DNA from: Kribbella monticola
Lineage (GTDB): Bacteria; Actinomycetota; Actinomycetes; Propionibacteriales; Kribbellaceae
NCBI RefSeq assembly: GCF_003261635.1
Contig: NZ_QFXK01000035.1
Coordinates: 434,001 to 498,000, forward strand
Reading direction: 5' to 3'
Length of the DNA: 64,000 bases
Positions within the stretch are counted from its first letter, which is position 1, and each line of letters begins with the position of its first letter. The position numbers and the translations under genes are program-made. Positions 9,181-17,887 of this stretch are shown here, piece by piece. Below the pieces are notes generated by a model that was not told the DNA's origin, ran no database searches, and saw only the letters and a list, made by a program, of their open reading frames with translations.

Positions 9181-10364
9181 AGGAGTGCCTCCGCAGCCGC
9201 CGCCAGCTCAGCGCGACGCTTGTCGGACCAGCCGAGCTCGTCGTCCGCGAGATCGTCGTACGGCGTGAGCCCTGCCTTGCGGGCAACGCCCATCGACGCG
9301 ATCAACCCGGCATCCCCGGTCTCGGGATCGGCCGTCGCCAGATCGAGCAGCAGATAGCACAGGTACTGCTTGGTTGCCGGGGTCAACGATCTGGGGCGCG
9401 GTATCGGCGCCCCGTCGACAGGCCGCACGGCCAGCGGCTCGTCGAACCTCGTGATCACCCCACCCGGTACGCCGAGCGGCCCGGGTGGATCGGCGAAGCC
9501 GGCCGCGTACGTCGCGACCGCGTCGGTCCGGAGCCCTTCGGTGTGGGCGATGTGGGCCGCGAAATCCGTGCTCAGCTCACGCAACAGCTCCGCGTCGAGG
9601 AGGTCCGGCGAATCCACGTCGAGCGGGCCGGTCAGCAGGATCTCCACGTCCTCGTCGGCCAGCCAGTTCTTCAAAGCCCAGGCCCGGGCGACTCCCTCGG
9701 GATGGCTGGTGCCTCGCGAGCCGGTGCTCAGATCGAGCTCGTCGGCTTGCCGCAGATAGGCCTCGGGATCGACAGTGGCCAGACCGGTCTGGGTCTTGAG
9801 GAGCGCGCGCACCGTCGTACTGAGGTCACCGCAGGCGACCAGGGCACCGCGGTCGGCGAACAGCTCGGAGGCCATCACCCAGCGCCGATGGGTTTCCAGA
9901 TACTGCCCCGGCGTCCGAGCGTCGCCCGCGGCGGCGTCGAGCAACCGGTCGACGGCGAGATAGGCACCGTCCTCGAGCGTCCAGAGCAGGCGGTGGGCCA
10001 GCTCGTGACCGCAGATCGCGGCCAGTTCGCCGGCGTCCAGCCGCTCCAGCAGCGGACCCTCGAACAAGATGACCGCCTTGGCGGCCTGATGAAACAGCCT
10101 CGCGTTGGGCGCCGCGGATCCTTCGCCCTGGTAGTACTCGATCGGCATTTCGAGGCCGAGCGCCGCCGCGGCGCGTCGCCCCGCGGCGTGCAACTCGGAG
10201 TGGCCGGCCTCGTCCAGGCGGTAGGTGTGGCGCAGCAACGCTTCGTCCAGCTCGGGGTCACTGCCCGCCGTCGGCAGCAGAGCCTGCCACGCACGTTGAT
10301 CCACCCGGCGAACATGCCCCAGCACGCTCCGGTGATAACTCAACGGCCCCACAGTTCGAACCAC
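9177..10364 (-). CDS. M48-like HExxH metallopeptidase, coupled to the giant helicase
   Basis: 395 residues. HELAHRLL near residue 140 is the zinc-binding HExxH of M48-like gluzincins; the third ligand is probably the Glu in SELFADRGAL about 50 residues later, as is usual in this clan. No signal peptide or membrane helix is obvious, so it looks cytoplasmic, unlike HtpX. The GTG start follows AGGGTGG. Its stop overlaps the helicase ATG (ATGA), so the two should be made together. The C-terminal 200 residues are not recognised. The pairing suggests that the protease acts on, or is activated by, the helicase or its targets; this is inference from context. Confidence 0.75.
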   Translation of the reverse strand: MVRTVGPLSYHRSVLGHVRRVDQRAWQALLPTAGSDPELDEALLRHTYRLDEAGHSELHAAGRRAAAALGLEMPIEYYQGEGSAAPNARLFHQAAKAVILFEGPLLERLDAGELAAICGHELAHRLLWTLEDGAYLAVDRLLDAAAGDARTPGQYLETHRRWVMASELFADRGALVACGDLSTTVRALLKTQTGLATVDPEAYLRQADELDLSTGSRGTSHPEGVARAWALKNWLADEDVEILLTGPLDVDSPDLLDAELLRELSTDFAAHIAHTEGLRTDAVATYAAGFADPPGPLGVPGGVITRFDEPLAVRPVDGAPIPRPRSLTPATKQYLCYLLLDLATADPETGDAGLIASMGVARKAGLTPYDDLADDELGWSDKRRAELAAAAEALL

Positions 10365-10398
10365 AGCGCCACCCTAACGAGCCCCACAGACAAGAAAG

Positions 10399-11577
10399 TC
10401 AGGAAACTCTGGTACCCATCAGATACACGGCGGCCGGGGAGCGCAGCGCGGTGATGTCGTCGAGGGGGTTGCCGGGCACAACGACCAGGTCGGCGTCGTA
10501 GCCGGGCAGGATCCGGCCCTTGCGAGGCAACCGGCACGCGATGGCGGCGTGCGACGTGGCGGAGGCGAGGGCAGCGGTCGAGGGGATTCCGCCGGCGACC
10601 ATCGCGATCACGGACTCGGGAAGGACGCCGTGATACTTCCCCGGATTGATGCCGGCGTCGGACCCCGACACCAGGTGTACGCCGGCCTGATAGAGGTCCG
10701 CGTACAGGCGCCCCCGGGTCTCGACGTCCAGCCCGGTACGACGCATCAGTTCCAGTACTGCCGGCGGCGGAACGGCGCCGGGCCGAGCGCCGAGGGTCGG
10801 GCAGACCGTAGTACGGGAGGAGACCAGGTCTTCGACGACCGAGGGGTCGACGTCGAGGCCGTCCGGGCCCAGGAAGGAACAGTGCTCGATCCCGTCGACC
10901 CCTGCGGCCAGGGCGTACTTGATCGAGTTGAGGGAGTGGGCGTGGGCAATGACGGGCAACCCGACCGCCCGTGCTTCGTCGACGACGAGCCGGAGCTCCT
11001 CGGCCCCGAACTGCACCGCCGCCGGGTCCGTTCCGGGAGTGTTGACGCCGCCGCTGGCCATGACCTTCACCAGATCAGCGCCTCGCTCGGCCCGCTCGCG
11101 AACCGCCCGCCGGAGTTCGTCCGGGCCGGACACCGCGCCGCCCATGTTCCAGCAATGCCCTTGTGGAACAGTGATCGGCGGCCCACTCGCCACCACGGCC
11201 GGGAACCCGGACCGATCGCCACCAGCGCGCCACTCCACCACAGCCCATGAGCGATCGCCCAGGTCCCGCACAGCAGTCACCCCGGCCGCCAGCTGATCCG
11301 CCAGCGACTTCTCGATCACCGCGACCATCTCGTCAGCGCTGCAATCGGGAATCCGGTCCAGCGCCGCAGGCCCACTGTCACAACAAAGATGAACGTGTAC
11401 GTCGACCAACCCGGGCACCAAGGTCGCACCGTCGTACGCAACTGTTTCGCACCCGGCCGGCGGCTCAGCTCCACCGGCCAGGACCGACGTGACGCAGCCT
11501 CCCTCGACCAGCACCACAGCACCCCCGCCGGAGTACCGCTCCCCGTCGAACACCCCGTCCACCCGAATCCCCAACAC
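10399..11577 (-). CDS. Amidohydrolase-family metal-dependent hydrolase (prolidase/imidazolonepropionase-like)
   Basis: 392 residues. The amidohydrolase metal-ligand pattern is complete: HVHLC near residue 62 after the PGLVDVH strand, a Lys in LVKVMASGG near 170, HAHS near 210, HC near 230 and GSDAG near 300, followed by the C-terminal beta-sandwich ending DADLVVVPGNPLDD. These proteins hydrolyse cyclic or linear amides or peptides with one or two zinc ions; the sequence does not fix the substrate. The start used is a GTG next to a TTG; the exact initiation codon is uncertain by a few codons. It is transcribed away from the next membrane-protein gene. Confidence 0.85.
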   Translation of the reverse strand: MLGIRVDGVFDGERYSGGGAVVLVEGGCVTSVLAGGAEPPAGCETVAYDGATLVPGLVDVHVHLCCDSGPAALDRIPDCSADEMVAVIEKSLADQLAAGVTAVRDLGDRSWAVVEWRAGGDRSGFPAVVASGPPITVPQGHCWNMGGAVSGPDELRRAVRERAERGADLVKVMASGGVNTPGTDPAAVQFGAEELRLVVDEARAVGLPVIAHAHSLNSIKYALAAGVDGIEHCSFLGPDGLDVDPSVVEDLVSSRTTVCPTLGARPGAVPPPAVLELMRRTGLDVETRGRLYADLYQAGVHLVSGSDAGINPGKYHGVLPESVIAMVAGGIPSTAALASATSHAAIACRLPRKGRILPGYDADLVVVPGNPLDDITALRSPAAVYLMGTRVS

Positions 11578-11671
11578 ACACCGACAGTAACTCCGGCGCG
11601 GCGCGCGAGTCAGTAGTGTCGCGCGAGCCGGGGATGGGCATGAAGAAGGTCTGGCCCGAACGATTGAGGGG

Positions 11672-12301
11672 ATGGCGGACGTGAAGCTCTACTCGGATGT
11701 GGGAACGCAGCGGTTCGGACAGGTGTTCGGGGACCTGTTGCTGCTGGGCTGGATCGCGTTCTGTACGGCGCTGGGGCTGATCGTCTTCAAGATCACCAAC
11801 GCGCTGGGATATCCGGGCCGGAAGGCGGCCGAGGCGGGGGACGGGCTGGCGGGCGATCTGCACAACCTGTCCGGGCCGATCGGCAAGGTACCGCTGGTCG
11901 GCGACCAGTTGCGGTCGCCGATCGACGGGGCCGCGAGCGCGGCGACGAAGCTGGCGGAGGCGGGCCGCGACCAGGCGCACGCGGTCGAGCAGTTGGCCTA
12001 TCTGCTGGCCGGCGTCACCATCGGGCTGCCGGTGCTGTTCGCGTTGCTGATCTGGCTGCCGCGCCGGATCCGGTTCTCGCGCCGGGCGACCGCGGCCCGC
12101 AAGTTCATCGACAACGCGGCCGACCTGGACCTGTTCGCGCTCCGGGCGATGGCGAACCAGCCGATGCACAAGCTGGCCAAGATCTCCGCCGATCCGGTCA
12201 CGGCCTGGCGCGAAGGAGACGCCGCGGTGATCACCCAGCTCGCCGACCTCGAACTGCGCACCACCGGCTTGAGACTGCCGAAACCCGCCTTGGAGAGCTG
12301 A
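11672..12301 (+). CDS. Two-helix membrane protein of unknown function
   Basis: 209 residues with two hydrophobic segments, near residues 20-40 (DLLLLGWIAFCTALGLIVF) and 108-128 (LAYLLAGVTIGLPVLFALL). Between them lies a soluble stretch of ~65 residues rich in Ala, Gly and Leu that probably faces outside. A basic region follows the second helix (RRIRFSRRATAARKF), placing the C-terminal ~75 residues in the cytoplasm. The gene ends 32 bases before the response regulator and points the same way, so it may belong to the same signalling locus, although the regulator seems to have its own promoter. No known domain recognised. Confidence 0.7.
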   Translation: MADVKLYSDVGTQRFGQVFGDLLLLGWIAFCTALGLIVFKITNALGYPGRKAAEAGDGLAGDLHNLSGPIGKVPLVGDQLRSPIDGAASAATKLAEAGRDQAHAVEQLAYLLAGVTIGLPVLFALLIWLPRRIRFSRRATAARKFIDNAADLDLFALRAMANQPMHKLAKISADPVTAWREGDAAVITQLADLELRTTGLRLPKPALES

Positions 12302-12321
12302 ACCGCCAGCCGGCTGCCGTC

Positions 12322-12327
12322 TACGCT
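12322..12327 (+). promoter_or_regulatory. -10 box of a probable leaderless transcript (response regulator)
   Basis: TACGCT ends 6 bases before the ATG at 12334, with no Shine-Dalgarno sequence between. This is the spacing seen in actinobacterial leaderless mRNAs. Confidence 0.4.
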
Positions 12328-12333
12328 CACCGT

Positions 12334-13014
12334 ATGGCGCGGGTACTGCTGGTAGAGGACGACGACGCGATCCGGACCTCGTTGGGGAAGTCCCTGACCG
12401 CGGCCGGTCATGTCGTCACGGCGCTGGCTGCGGGCGCGGACGGCGTCGCCTCGGTGGCCAGGGACCGGCCCGACGTCATGCTGCTCGACCTCGGCCTGCC
12501 CGATCTCGACGGCCGCGACGTGCTCGCCATGGTCCGCGCGGTCAGCGACGTACCGGTCATCGTGGCGACCGCTCGCGACGACGACGCCAGCGTGGTCCGG
12601 CTGCTCGATGCGGGCGCTGACGACTACGTCATCAAGCCGTTCAGCTCGGCCCAGATCGACGCGCGGATCCGGGCCGTACTGCGGCGCGGCGGCGCCGACC
12701 AGCAGGAGGATGCCGCGCTGACCCTCGGCGGGTTGTCGATCGATCCGCGCAGCCGCGAGGTCACCGTCGACGGCAAGCCGGTCGACCTGACCCGCAAGGA
12801 GTTCGACCTGCTCGTCGCGCTGGCCCGAAGGCCGGGTGCCGTCGTCACCAAACGCGAACTGCTGGCCGAGGTGTGGGGACTGCCGTGGGGTGGCGGCGAC
12901 CGGACGGTCGACGTGCACCTGTCCTGGTTGCGGCGCAAGCTCGGCGAGACGGCCGCGGAACCACGCTTCCTGCACAGCGTGCGCGGGGTCGGCGTGAAGC
13001 TCGCGGAGGCCTGA
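12334..13014 (+). CDS. OmpR/PhoB-family response regulator
   Basis: 226 residues. The receiver domain (1-~115) shows the acidic pair in LLVEDDD, the phosphoacceptor Asp in VMLLDLGLPDLDG near residue 50, a Thr in IVATARD and the Lys in VIKPFS. The C-terminal winged-helix domain (~130-226) has the LTRKEFDLLVALARRPG and VDVHLSWLRRKLGE motifs of PhoB-type DNA binding. The sensor kinase begins 3 bases after its stop codon. The target genes are unknown; the flanking membrane protein upstream is a possible candidate. Confidence 0.93.
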   Translation: MARVLLVEDDDAIRTSLGKSLTAAGHVVTALAAGADGVASVARDRPDVMLLDLGLPDLDGRDVLAMVRAVSDVPVIVATARDDDASVVRLLDAGADDYVIKPFSSAQIDARIRAVLRRGGADQQEDAALTLGGLSIDPRSREVTVDGKPVDLTRKEFDLLVALARRPGAVVTKRELLAEVWGLPWGGGDRTVDVHLSWLRRKLGETAAEPRFLHSVRGVGVKLAEA

Positions 13015-13016
13015 CC

Positions 13017-14327
13017 GTGCGCCGCCGGATCATGTTCTTGTCGGTCGGGATGACCACCTTGGTGGTGCTCGCGTTCGCGATCCCGTTGACGTTGCTGATG
13101 CGCAGCGCAGCTTCCGACGAGTCCCTGAAGAACGCCCGTTACCGGGCCGAGGCGGTCGCGTACTACGTCGGCGAGAAGAACCACACGCCCGACGAGATCA
13201 AGACCTACATCCAAGGCATCACCAGCCAGGGTCCTGGCCGGATCTCGGTCCGGCTGGCCGACGGTACGACGCTGGGTGATCCGCCGCCGGGCGGCGTACC
13301 GACTCCCAAGGAGCTGCCGGACGGGGACGATGACGGGAAGGGCCCACCGAAGGTCTCGGACGCGTCGTTCCGCAAGGTCGACGACGGGGTGGCGACCGAC
13401 GTCTCCGTCGACACGCACGCCGGGCCGGCCTCGGTCTGCCTGTTCCTGACCGTGGACGAGGTCTACGAGGGACTCGTTCCGCAACTGCTGATCCTGCTCG
13501 CGGCCAGCCTCGGCGTCCTGATCCTGAGTGTCGTCGGCGCGGAAGTCGTCTCCCGGCGCCTAGCCCGTCCACTCGAAGAAACAGCCCGTACCGCGGAACG
13601 CCTCGCCAAGGGCGACGTCGACGCCAGGGCTCCCACGACCGGCCCAGCCGAGGTTGCCAAGGTCGGTGCCGCGCTCAACGGACTGGCCGACCGCATCGAC
13701 GAAGTGATCGCAGTCGAACGCGAGGCCGTCGCCGACCTGTCCCACCGACTCCGTACGCCGTTGACCGCGCTGCGCCTCCAGGTCGAGGCGCTCCCGGACC
13801 GGGACCGCGCCGAGGAACTGAACGTCCAGGTCAACAGCCTCGAACGCACCCTCACGGCAGTGATCAGCGCAGCCCGAAGGCCGCAGCGCGAGGGTCGGGT
13901 GCCGCACTGCGACGCCGTGGCGGTGACCCGTGACCGGGCGGCCTTCTGGGAGCCGTTGTTCGAGGACCAGGGCCGGGAACTCACTCTCGACCTGCCGACT
14001 CCACCGGCCGAAGTACGGTCGTCGGCCGAGGATCTGGCCGCTGCCCTGGACGCTCTGGTCGAGAACGTCGTGGCCCACACCCCTGACGGCACCCCGGCCC
14101 GGATCATCCTCACTCGCCAGCCGGCCGGCGGCGTACTGATCGTGGTCGCGGACGAGGGCCCCGGCATCCCGCTCGGCGCCGGTGAGCGCGGCCGTAGTGA
14201 CCGCGGATCGACCGGGCTCGGTCTGGACATCGCCCGCCGCTGTGCCGAGGCGGCCGGCGGACGGCTCACCATTCATCCGAACCTGCCTGCGGGTTCCTCG
14301 GTTCACCTCACCCTTGGCGCGCCCTGA
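13017..14327 (+). CDS. Sensor histidine kinase, partner of the upstream response regulator
   Basis: 436 residues from the GTG at 13017, which directly follows the regulator stop; the longer open frame overlapping the regulator is not used because its extra residues do not look like protein. A membrane helix at ~8-28 (FLSVGMTTLVVLAFAIPLTLLM) and another near 155-180 enclose an external sensing region with a Gly/Pro-rich loop. A HAMP linker follows, then the HisKA box VADLSHRLRTPLTALR with the phospho-His near residue 243, and a HATPase domain with DEGPGIPLG and GSTGLGLDIARRCAEA. The N box is weak (LDALVENVVAHTP). The signal is unknown. Confidence 0.92.
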   Translation: MRRRIMFLSVGMTTLVVLAFAIPLTLLMRSAASDESLKNARYRAEAVAYYVGEKNHTPDEIKTYIQGITSQGPGRISVRLADGTTLGDPPPGGVPTPKELPDGDDDGKGPPKVSDASFRKVDDGVATDVSVDTHAGPASVCLFLTVDEVYEGLVPQLLILLAASLGVLILSVVGAEVVSRRLARPLEETARTAERLAKGDVDARAPTTGPAEVAKVGAALNGLADRIDEVIAVEREAVADLSHRLRTPLTALRLQVEALPDRDRAEELNVQVNSLERTLTAVISAARRPQREGRVPHCDAVAVTRDRAAFWEPLFEDQGRELTLDLPTPPAEVRSSAEDLAAALDALVENVVAHTPDGTPARIILTRQPAGGVLIVVADEGPGIPLGAGERGRSDRGSTGLGLDIARRCAEAAGGRLTIHPNLPAGSSVHLTLGAP

Positions 14328-14329
14328 CG

Positions 14330-15043
14330 CTAGTGACAGGTCGGGGCGAGGAGTTGCGCGGCCTTCTGGTCGTCGCGAGTGATCGGCAGCTTGTACTTCG
14401 CCGCGACGTGCAGATAGCGGGCCACATACGTGCACCGAAAGGACTTGTTGAGCGGTAGCCATTCGCCCGGTCCCTGGTCGGACTTGCTGGCGTTGGTGGC
14501 GCCGTCGACGGCCAGCAGGTTGTCGGCCTGGTCGTTCGCGAAGTCCACCCGGCGTTGCGCCGGCCAGGTCGAGGCGCCGAGATCCCAGGCACGCGCCAGC
14601 GGGTAGAGATGGTCGATCTGTACCTTGCCGGCCGCTGCCTTGCGGAACTCGATCGTCCGGCCGGTATAGGGATCCAGCAGCTTGCCGGACATCACCACGC
14701 ACTGGCGCGTGCCGGGTTTGTAGGTCACCTCGGTCAGTTGCTTGGCCAGCACGTTGTTGCGGGTGTCGCACCCGTCATGACCGCCTACTCCCGCGTGGTT
14801 GTCGGACCACGCCGGCCCGAAGGAGCAGGCACCCTCCTTCCCGCACTCGCGGCCGTAGCCCTTCACCTTCGGGCGGGCGGCGACCACTTTGACCTTGGCG
14901 AGTTCGGCGCCGATCGAGCTGGCCGAAGTACCGGCGGGTTCGGCGGGTTGCGGCTCGATCGCCGTACAGGCGGTGGTGAGGAGGAGCAGGCAGAGGACGA
15001 GGGAAAGGGGGCGCGGGGCAGGCGTCATCGGTGGGTGCGGCAC
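14330..15043 (-). CDS. Secreted lipoprotein with HNH nuclease domain (DUF1524/GmrSD type)
   Basis: 237 residues from a GTG start; an ATG five codons later (15028) is equally possible since neither has a clear ribosome site. The N-terminus is a lipoprotein signal with lipobox LLTTAC near residues 21-26, so the protein should be tethered outside the membrane. Residues ~80-237 form an HNH nuclease of the DUF1524 type, with QIDHLYPLARAWDLGA near 145 carrying the conserved His, then NLLAVDGATNASKSDQGP. Four Cys (GRECGKEGACSFG and a C-terminal THC region) may form extracellular disulfides. Such secreted nucleases digest external DNA; use as nutrient scavenger or toxin is not resolved. It converges on the sensor kinase with a 2-base gap. 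Confidence 0.85.
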   Translation of the reverse strand: MPHPPMTPAPRPLSLVLCLLLLTTACTAIEPQPAEPAGTSASSIGAELAKVKVVAARPKVKGYGRECGKEGACSFGPAWSDNHAGVGGHDGCDTRNNVLAKQLTEVTYKPGTRQCVVMSGKLLDPYTGRTIEFRKAAAGKVQIDHLYPLARAWDLGASTWPAQRRVDFANDQADNLLAVDGATNASKSDQGPGEWLPLNKSFRCTYVARYLHVAAKYKLPITRDDQKAAQLLAPTCH

Positions 15044-15105
15044 TCACTTCGTTGATCGGCGGAGGCGACTCGTCAGCTTCGTCGCTGGCGAGTTCTATCA
15101 CGCCC

Positions 15106-15510
15106 TCAGGCTGCGGCGTCGCGAACGAGCGCAGTGTCGACGAACTGCTCGAATCTGACGATGAGTCCGCCCCGGACGACGAAGTGATGAGCCACCCGAA
15201 CGGCCAACGGTTTGCCCGTCGACCGATGCTGCGCGGTGTAGCGAGCCAGTACGACGACGCTCTCGCCGTCGACGACGTATGTGTCGTCGTGGGCGGTCCA
15301 GCCGTCCCACTCGGCGGCGAGCTTCTCCATCACGTTCGCCGTCACGCCGTCGGGCGTGCGGTAGGTACCCGCCAACGGGAAGCCGGCCATCTCGGTCCAC
15401 TCCACGTCAGGAGCCAACGTCGCACGGAGCGCCTCGAGATCACCCGCCGCCGAGGCGAGGTACTGCCGCCGTACGACGTCCGCCGGGGCGACGTCGGCGG
15501 TCAGCCCCAT
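15106..15510 (-). CDS. SnoaL-like/NTF2-fold protein
   Basis: 134 residues in the NTF2-like cone fold: PADVVRRQYLASAAGDLEAL at the start, the LAPDVEWTEMAGFPLAGTY strand pair, and a final beta sheet ending HHFVVRGGLIVRFEQFVD. The fold includes polyketide cyclases, isomerases and many binding proteins; nothing here identifies a substrate. Its start lies within the 3' end of the metallo-beta-lactamase-fold gene (10-base overlap), so both genes are co-translated. The AraC-type regulator facing this pair is a likely controller. Confidence 0.82.
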   Translation of the reverse strand: MGLTADVAPADVVRRQYLASAAGDLEALRATLAPDVEWTEMAGFPLAGTYRTPDGVTANVMEKLAAEWDGWTAHDDTYVVDGESVVVLARYTAQHRSTGKPLAVRVAHHFVVRGGLIVRFEQFVDTALVRDAAA

Positions 15511-16307
15511 GTCATCTCGCCCTTGGCGACCTTCGTACCCAGACCGGCCGCGATCTTCAGACCGGCGTCGGGGTACGCGGCCAGCAAGGAGGCCTCCGCC
15601 TCGGCGGCATCCGCGGACGACTCGATCGTCTTCTCGAAGAGTTCGAGGTACTCACGCGTGTGGACGATGGCGGTCAGGTCAGTCGGCGCATCGGCGACGC
15701 GGTGCCCTGCCACGACGTACGCCGGAGCGAGCGCCTCCAGGTCCTTCAGCACGCGGATCCACTCGGCGCGGAGTTCCGGGGTGGCGCTGTCGGCGGTCCA
15801 GACGTGCAGACCCTCGAAGAGCAGGACGCCACCGACCAGTGAACGCGAGGCCGGGTCGAACAGGTACCAGGCGCGGTCGCTGAGCTGGTCGCTGGCGCGG
15901 CGTACCTCGATGGTCGTCTCGTCCACGGTGATGGTCGGCTCGGTGAGCGGAGCGATGTCGACCAGGCGCGTCGGGAGGTTCTGACCGAGGTGGGCCCAGG
16001 CCTGGAGCTTCGCCTGGTAGCTGTGCTGGATGTGCTCGATGACGTCGGCCGGAGCCACGAAGACGGCCTCGGGGAACGCGTCGGCGATGACCTCGGCGCC
16101 GAAGTAGAAGTCCGGGTCACCCGCGGTGATGGCGACGGTCGTGAGGCGCTTGCCCGAGTCGAGTACGGCAGCGACGATCCGGTGGCCGTCAGCGCGGGTG
16201 AAGGCTGCGTCGACCACGACCGCCTCGGTCTCGCCGGTGATCAGCACGCTGGTCTTGTTCAGCGACGTGTCGGCCGCGTCGATGATGGAGTACGTAGGAT
16301 TCGTCAT
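15501..16307 (-). CDS. Metallo-beta-lactamase-fold protein with a degenerate metal site
   Basis: 268 residues from the ATG at 16307. The order of strands and the YFGAEVIADAFPEA and YVVAGH motifs place it in the MBL-fold hydrolases. However, the HxHxDH zinc motif is replaced: the residues read ITAGDPDFYFG (around residue 65), so the first, second and final His positions are Ala, Asp and Phe. The later motif GHRVADAPTD keeps one His. Loss of most metal ligands argues against standard hydrolase activity. The larger open frame upstream overlaps the divergent regulator and is rejected. It is divergent from the AraC regulator and overlaps the SnoaL-like gene. Confidence 0.8.
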   Translation of the reverse strand: MTNPTYSIIDAADTSLNKTSVLITGETEAVVVDAAFTRADGHRIVAAVLDSGKRLTTVAITAGDPDFYFGAEVIADAFPEAVFVAPADVIEHIQHSYQAKLQAWAHLGQNLPTRLVDIAPLTEPTITVDETTIEVRRASDQLSDRAWYLFDPASRSLVGGVLLFEGLHVWTADSATPELRAEWIRVLKDLEALAPAYVVAGHRVADAPTDLTAIVHTREYLELFEKTIESSADAAEAEASLLAAYPDAGLKIAAGLGTKVAKGEMTWG

Positions 16308-16350
16308 GCTGGTAACGCTAGGGCTGCTGGAGCCGATTCTCACGGTCGTG

Positions 16351-17256
16351 ATGGGTAGACGAATGGTAAAAACGGGACAATCGGCGATTCGGCGCGTCCG
16401 CTTCCAGCCACCCGCCCAGGCCGTCGGCGACATCGAGGTGAACACGCTCAAGGGCATCCGCGACCGCGGCGGGCCGGCCGAATTCCTCACCCCACAGCGG
16501 CTCGACTTCGATCTGCTGGTCCATCTCGAGCGCGGGGCCGCAGTACACACTGTCGACTTCACCGACTACCCGCTGCAGCCGGGCGACGTGCTGTGGATCC
16601 GAGCCGGCCAGGTCCACCAGTGGGGCGCGATCGACGACATCGAGGGAGCGGTGGTGCTGTTCGGCCCGCATACGGTCGACGACCACACCAGCAACCTCAT
16701 CCGGTCGTACCTGCTCCGCCCGCGAAGTCATTGGCCCGCCTCCGAACTCGAAGGCTCGCCGGTCGCGCAGGCACTCGAACTGCTCACGATCAGCGCCGGC
16801 CGGCACGCGACCGAGCGAAGCGACCTGCGCCAGGCTGCCCTCGCGCACGGGCTCGCCGCGCTCCTTGTCCAGTTGGCCTTGATCGAACCGCCCGGTGGCG
16901 GCCCCGCGATGCGGCTGACCCACGAGGCCTACGGCTGGTTCCGCGATCATCTCGAGGAGCACTTCCACGAGTGGCACAAGGTCAGCGAGTACGCCGACCG
17001 GCTCGGGTACTCCGCCCGTACGCTCAACCGCCTCGCCCGGCAGTACACCGGCCTGTCCGCCAAGGAGTTGATCGACGAACGCATCCTCCTGGAAGCCAAG
17101 CGCCGGCTCGCTCACGGTGACGCGGCCGTGGCCGAGATCGCCGAGGACCTCGGTTTCGACGACGCGTCGAACTTCTCGTCGTACTTCCGCCGGCAGACCC
17201 GACTGACCCCCGGCACTTTCCGGAGCCGGACCCGCGCCGGTAGTCCGGGCGGGTAG
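16351..17256 (+). CDS. AraC-family transcriptional regulator
   Basis: About 301 residues from the ATG at 16351; another ATG at 16363 is possible and neither has a good ribosome site. An N-terminal cupin-like sensor (VHTVDFTDYPLQPGDVLWIRAGQVHQWG, residues ~60-90) precedes a C-terminal double helix-turn-helix: KVSEYADRLGYSARTLNRLARQYTG, then VAEIAEDLGFDDASNFSSYFRRQT. The sensor should bind a small ligand. It is divergent from the MBL-fold/SnoaL-like pair with 43 bases between starts, so those genes are its most likely targets, together with its own promoter. Confidence 0.9.
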   Translation: MGRRMVKTGQSAIRRVRFQPPAQAVGDIEVNTLKGIRDRGGPAEFLTPQRLDFDLLVHLERGAAVHTVDFTDYPLQPGDVLWIRAGQVHQWGAIDDIEGAVVLFGPHTVDDHTSNLIRSYLLRPRSHWPASELEGSPVAQALELLTISAGRHATERSDLRQAALAHGLAALLVQLALIEPPGGGPAMRLTHEAYGWFRDHLEEHFHEWHKVSEYADRLGYSARTLNRLARQYTGLSAKELIDERILLEAKRRLAHGDAAVAEIAEDLGFDDASNFSSYFRRQTRLTPGTFRSRTRAGSPGG

Positions 17257-17262
17257 ACGAAA

Positions 17263-17287
17263 TCGCCGGCCCAGGACGGGCCGGCGA
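17263..17287. terminator. Bidirectional terminator hairpin
   Basis: TCGCCGGCCC-AGGAC-GGGCCGGCGA: a perfect 10-bp GC-rich stem with a 5-base loop between two convergent genes (AraC regulator and the membrane protein). No long U tract, as is common in actinomycetes. Confidence 0.8.
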
Positions 17288-17302
17288 CTTCTGGGGAGGG
17301 GA

Positions 17303-17887
17303 TCAGGCGTGCCGCGGAACGGCGCCGGTCAGCTTCGGCATCACCTCGGCCTCGACCGGAACGCGGCGCAGGTGGGCGTAGCCGAGTGCGGACATCATCA
17401 GCAGCAGCCCGGCGGCCGCGAACGCTGTGATCGCGGCGATCAGGGCGATCTGGCCCATCTTGCCGAAGGCGTAGGCGTTGAGCAGCAGGCCGCGGAGCGT
17501 CTCACCGCGGAAGACGGTCTGCACCTGTCCGGCCAGCTTGGTGTCGGTCGGGTTGGCCAGCGACTCCTGGGACAGCTGCGAGTAGGTCTTGCCGCCGGCC
17601 ATCTCCCGGATGTGAACGGCGATGAAGTGGTTGGCGTAGGCCTCGGCCTGCGCGCCGGTCACCAGTTGCTGGCCGGCGTACTTGGACAGGTACGGCTTGA
17701 CTGCCGGGTCCTCGAGAGAGTCGCTGCCTGCCTTGGGAAAGAAGATCTGCTGGGCAGCGAGCTGACTGTGGACCTGGTTGCCGACGAAGTTGTGGGCCCA
17801 CAGCAACAGTCCGCCCGCGGCGACCAGGACGATCGCGAGGACTAGACCGGCGGAGGTGAGCAGCGCGTCGAATGTCTTGCGGCGCAT
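17303..17887 (-). CDS. Two-helix membrane protein of unknown function
   Basis: 194 residues. Hydrophobic segments lie at ~10-32 (LTSAGLVLAIVLVAAGGLLLW) and ~145-170 (IALIAAITAFAAAGLLLMMSALG), with an external domain of ~110 residues between. That domain contains FFPKAGSDSLEDPAVKPYL, which resembles actinobacterial membrane proteins with an extracellular helical domain, but I cannot name a family with confidence. AGGA eight bases before the ATG supports the start. It is monocistronic: a terminator follows, and ~155 bases without a gene separate it from the transporter gene upstream. Confidence 0.72.
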   Translation of the reverse strand: MRRKTFDALLTSAGLVLAIVLVAAGGLLLWAHNFVGNQVHSQLAAQQIFFPKAGSDSLEDPAVKPYLSKYAGQQLVTGAQAEAYANHFIAVHIREMAGGKTYSQLSQESLANPTDTKLAGQVQTVFRGETLRGLLLNAYAFGKMGQIALIAAITAFAAAGLLLMMSALGYAHLRRVPVEAEVMPKLTGAVPRHA

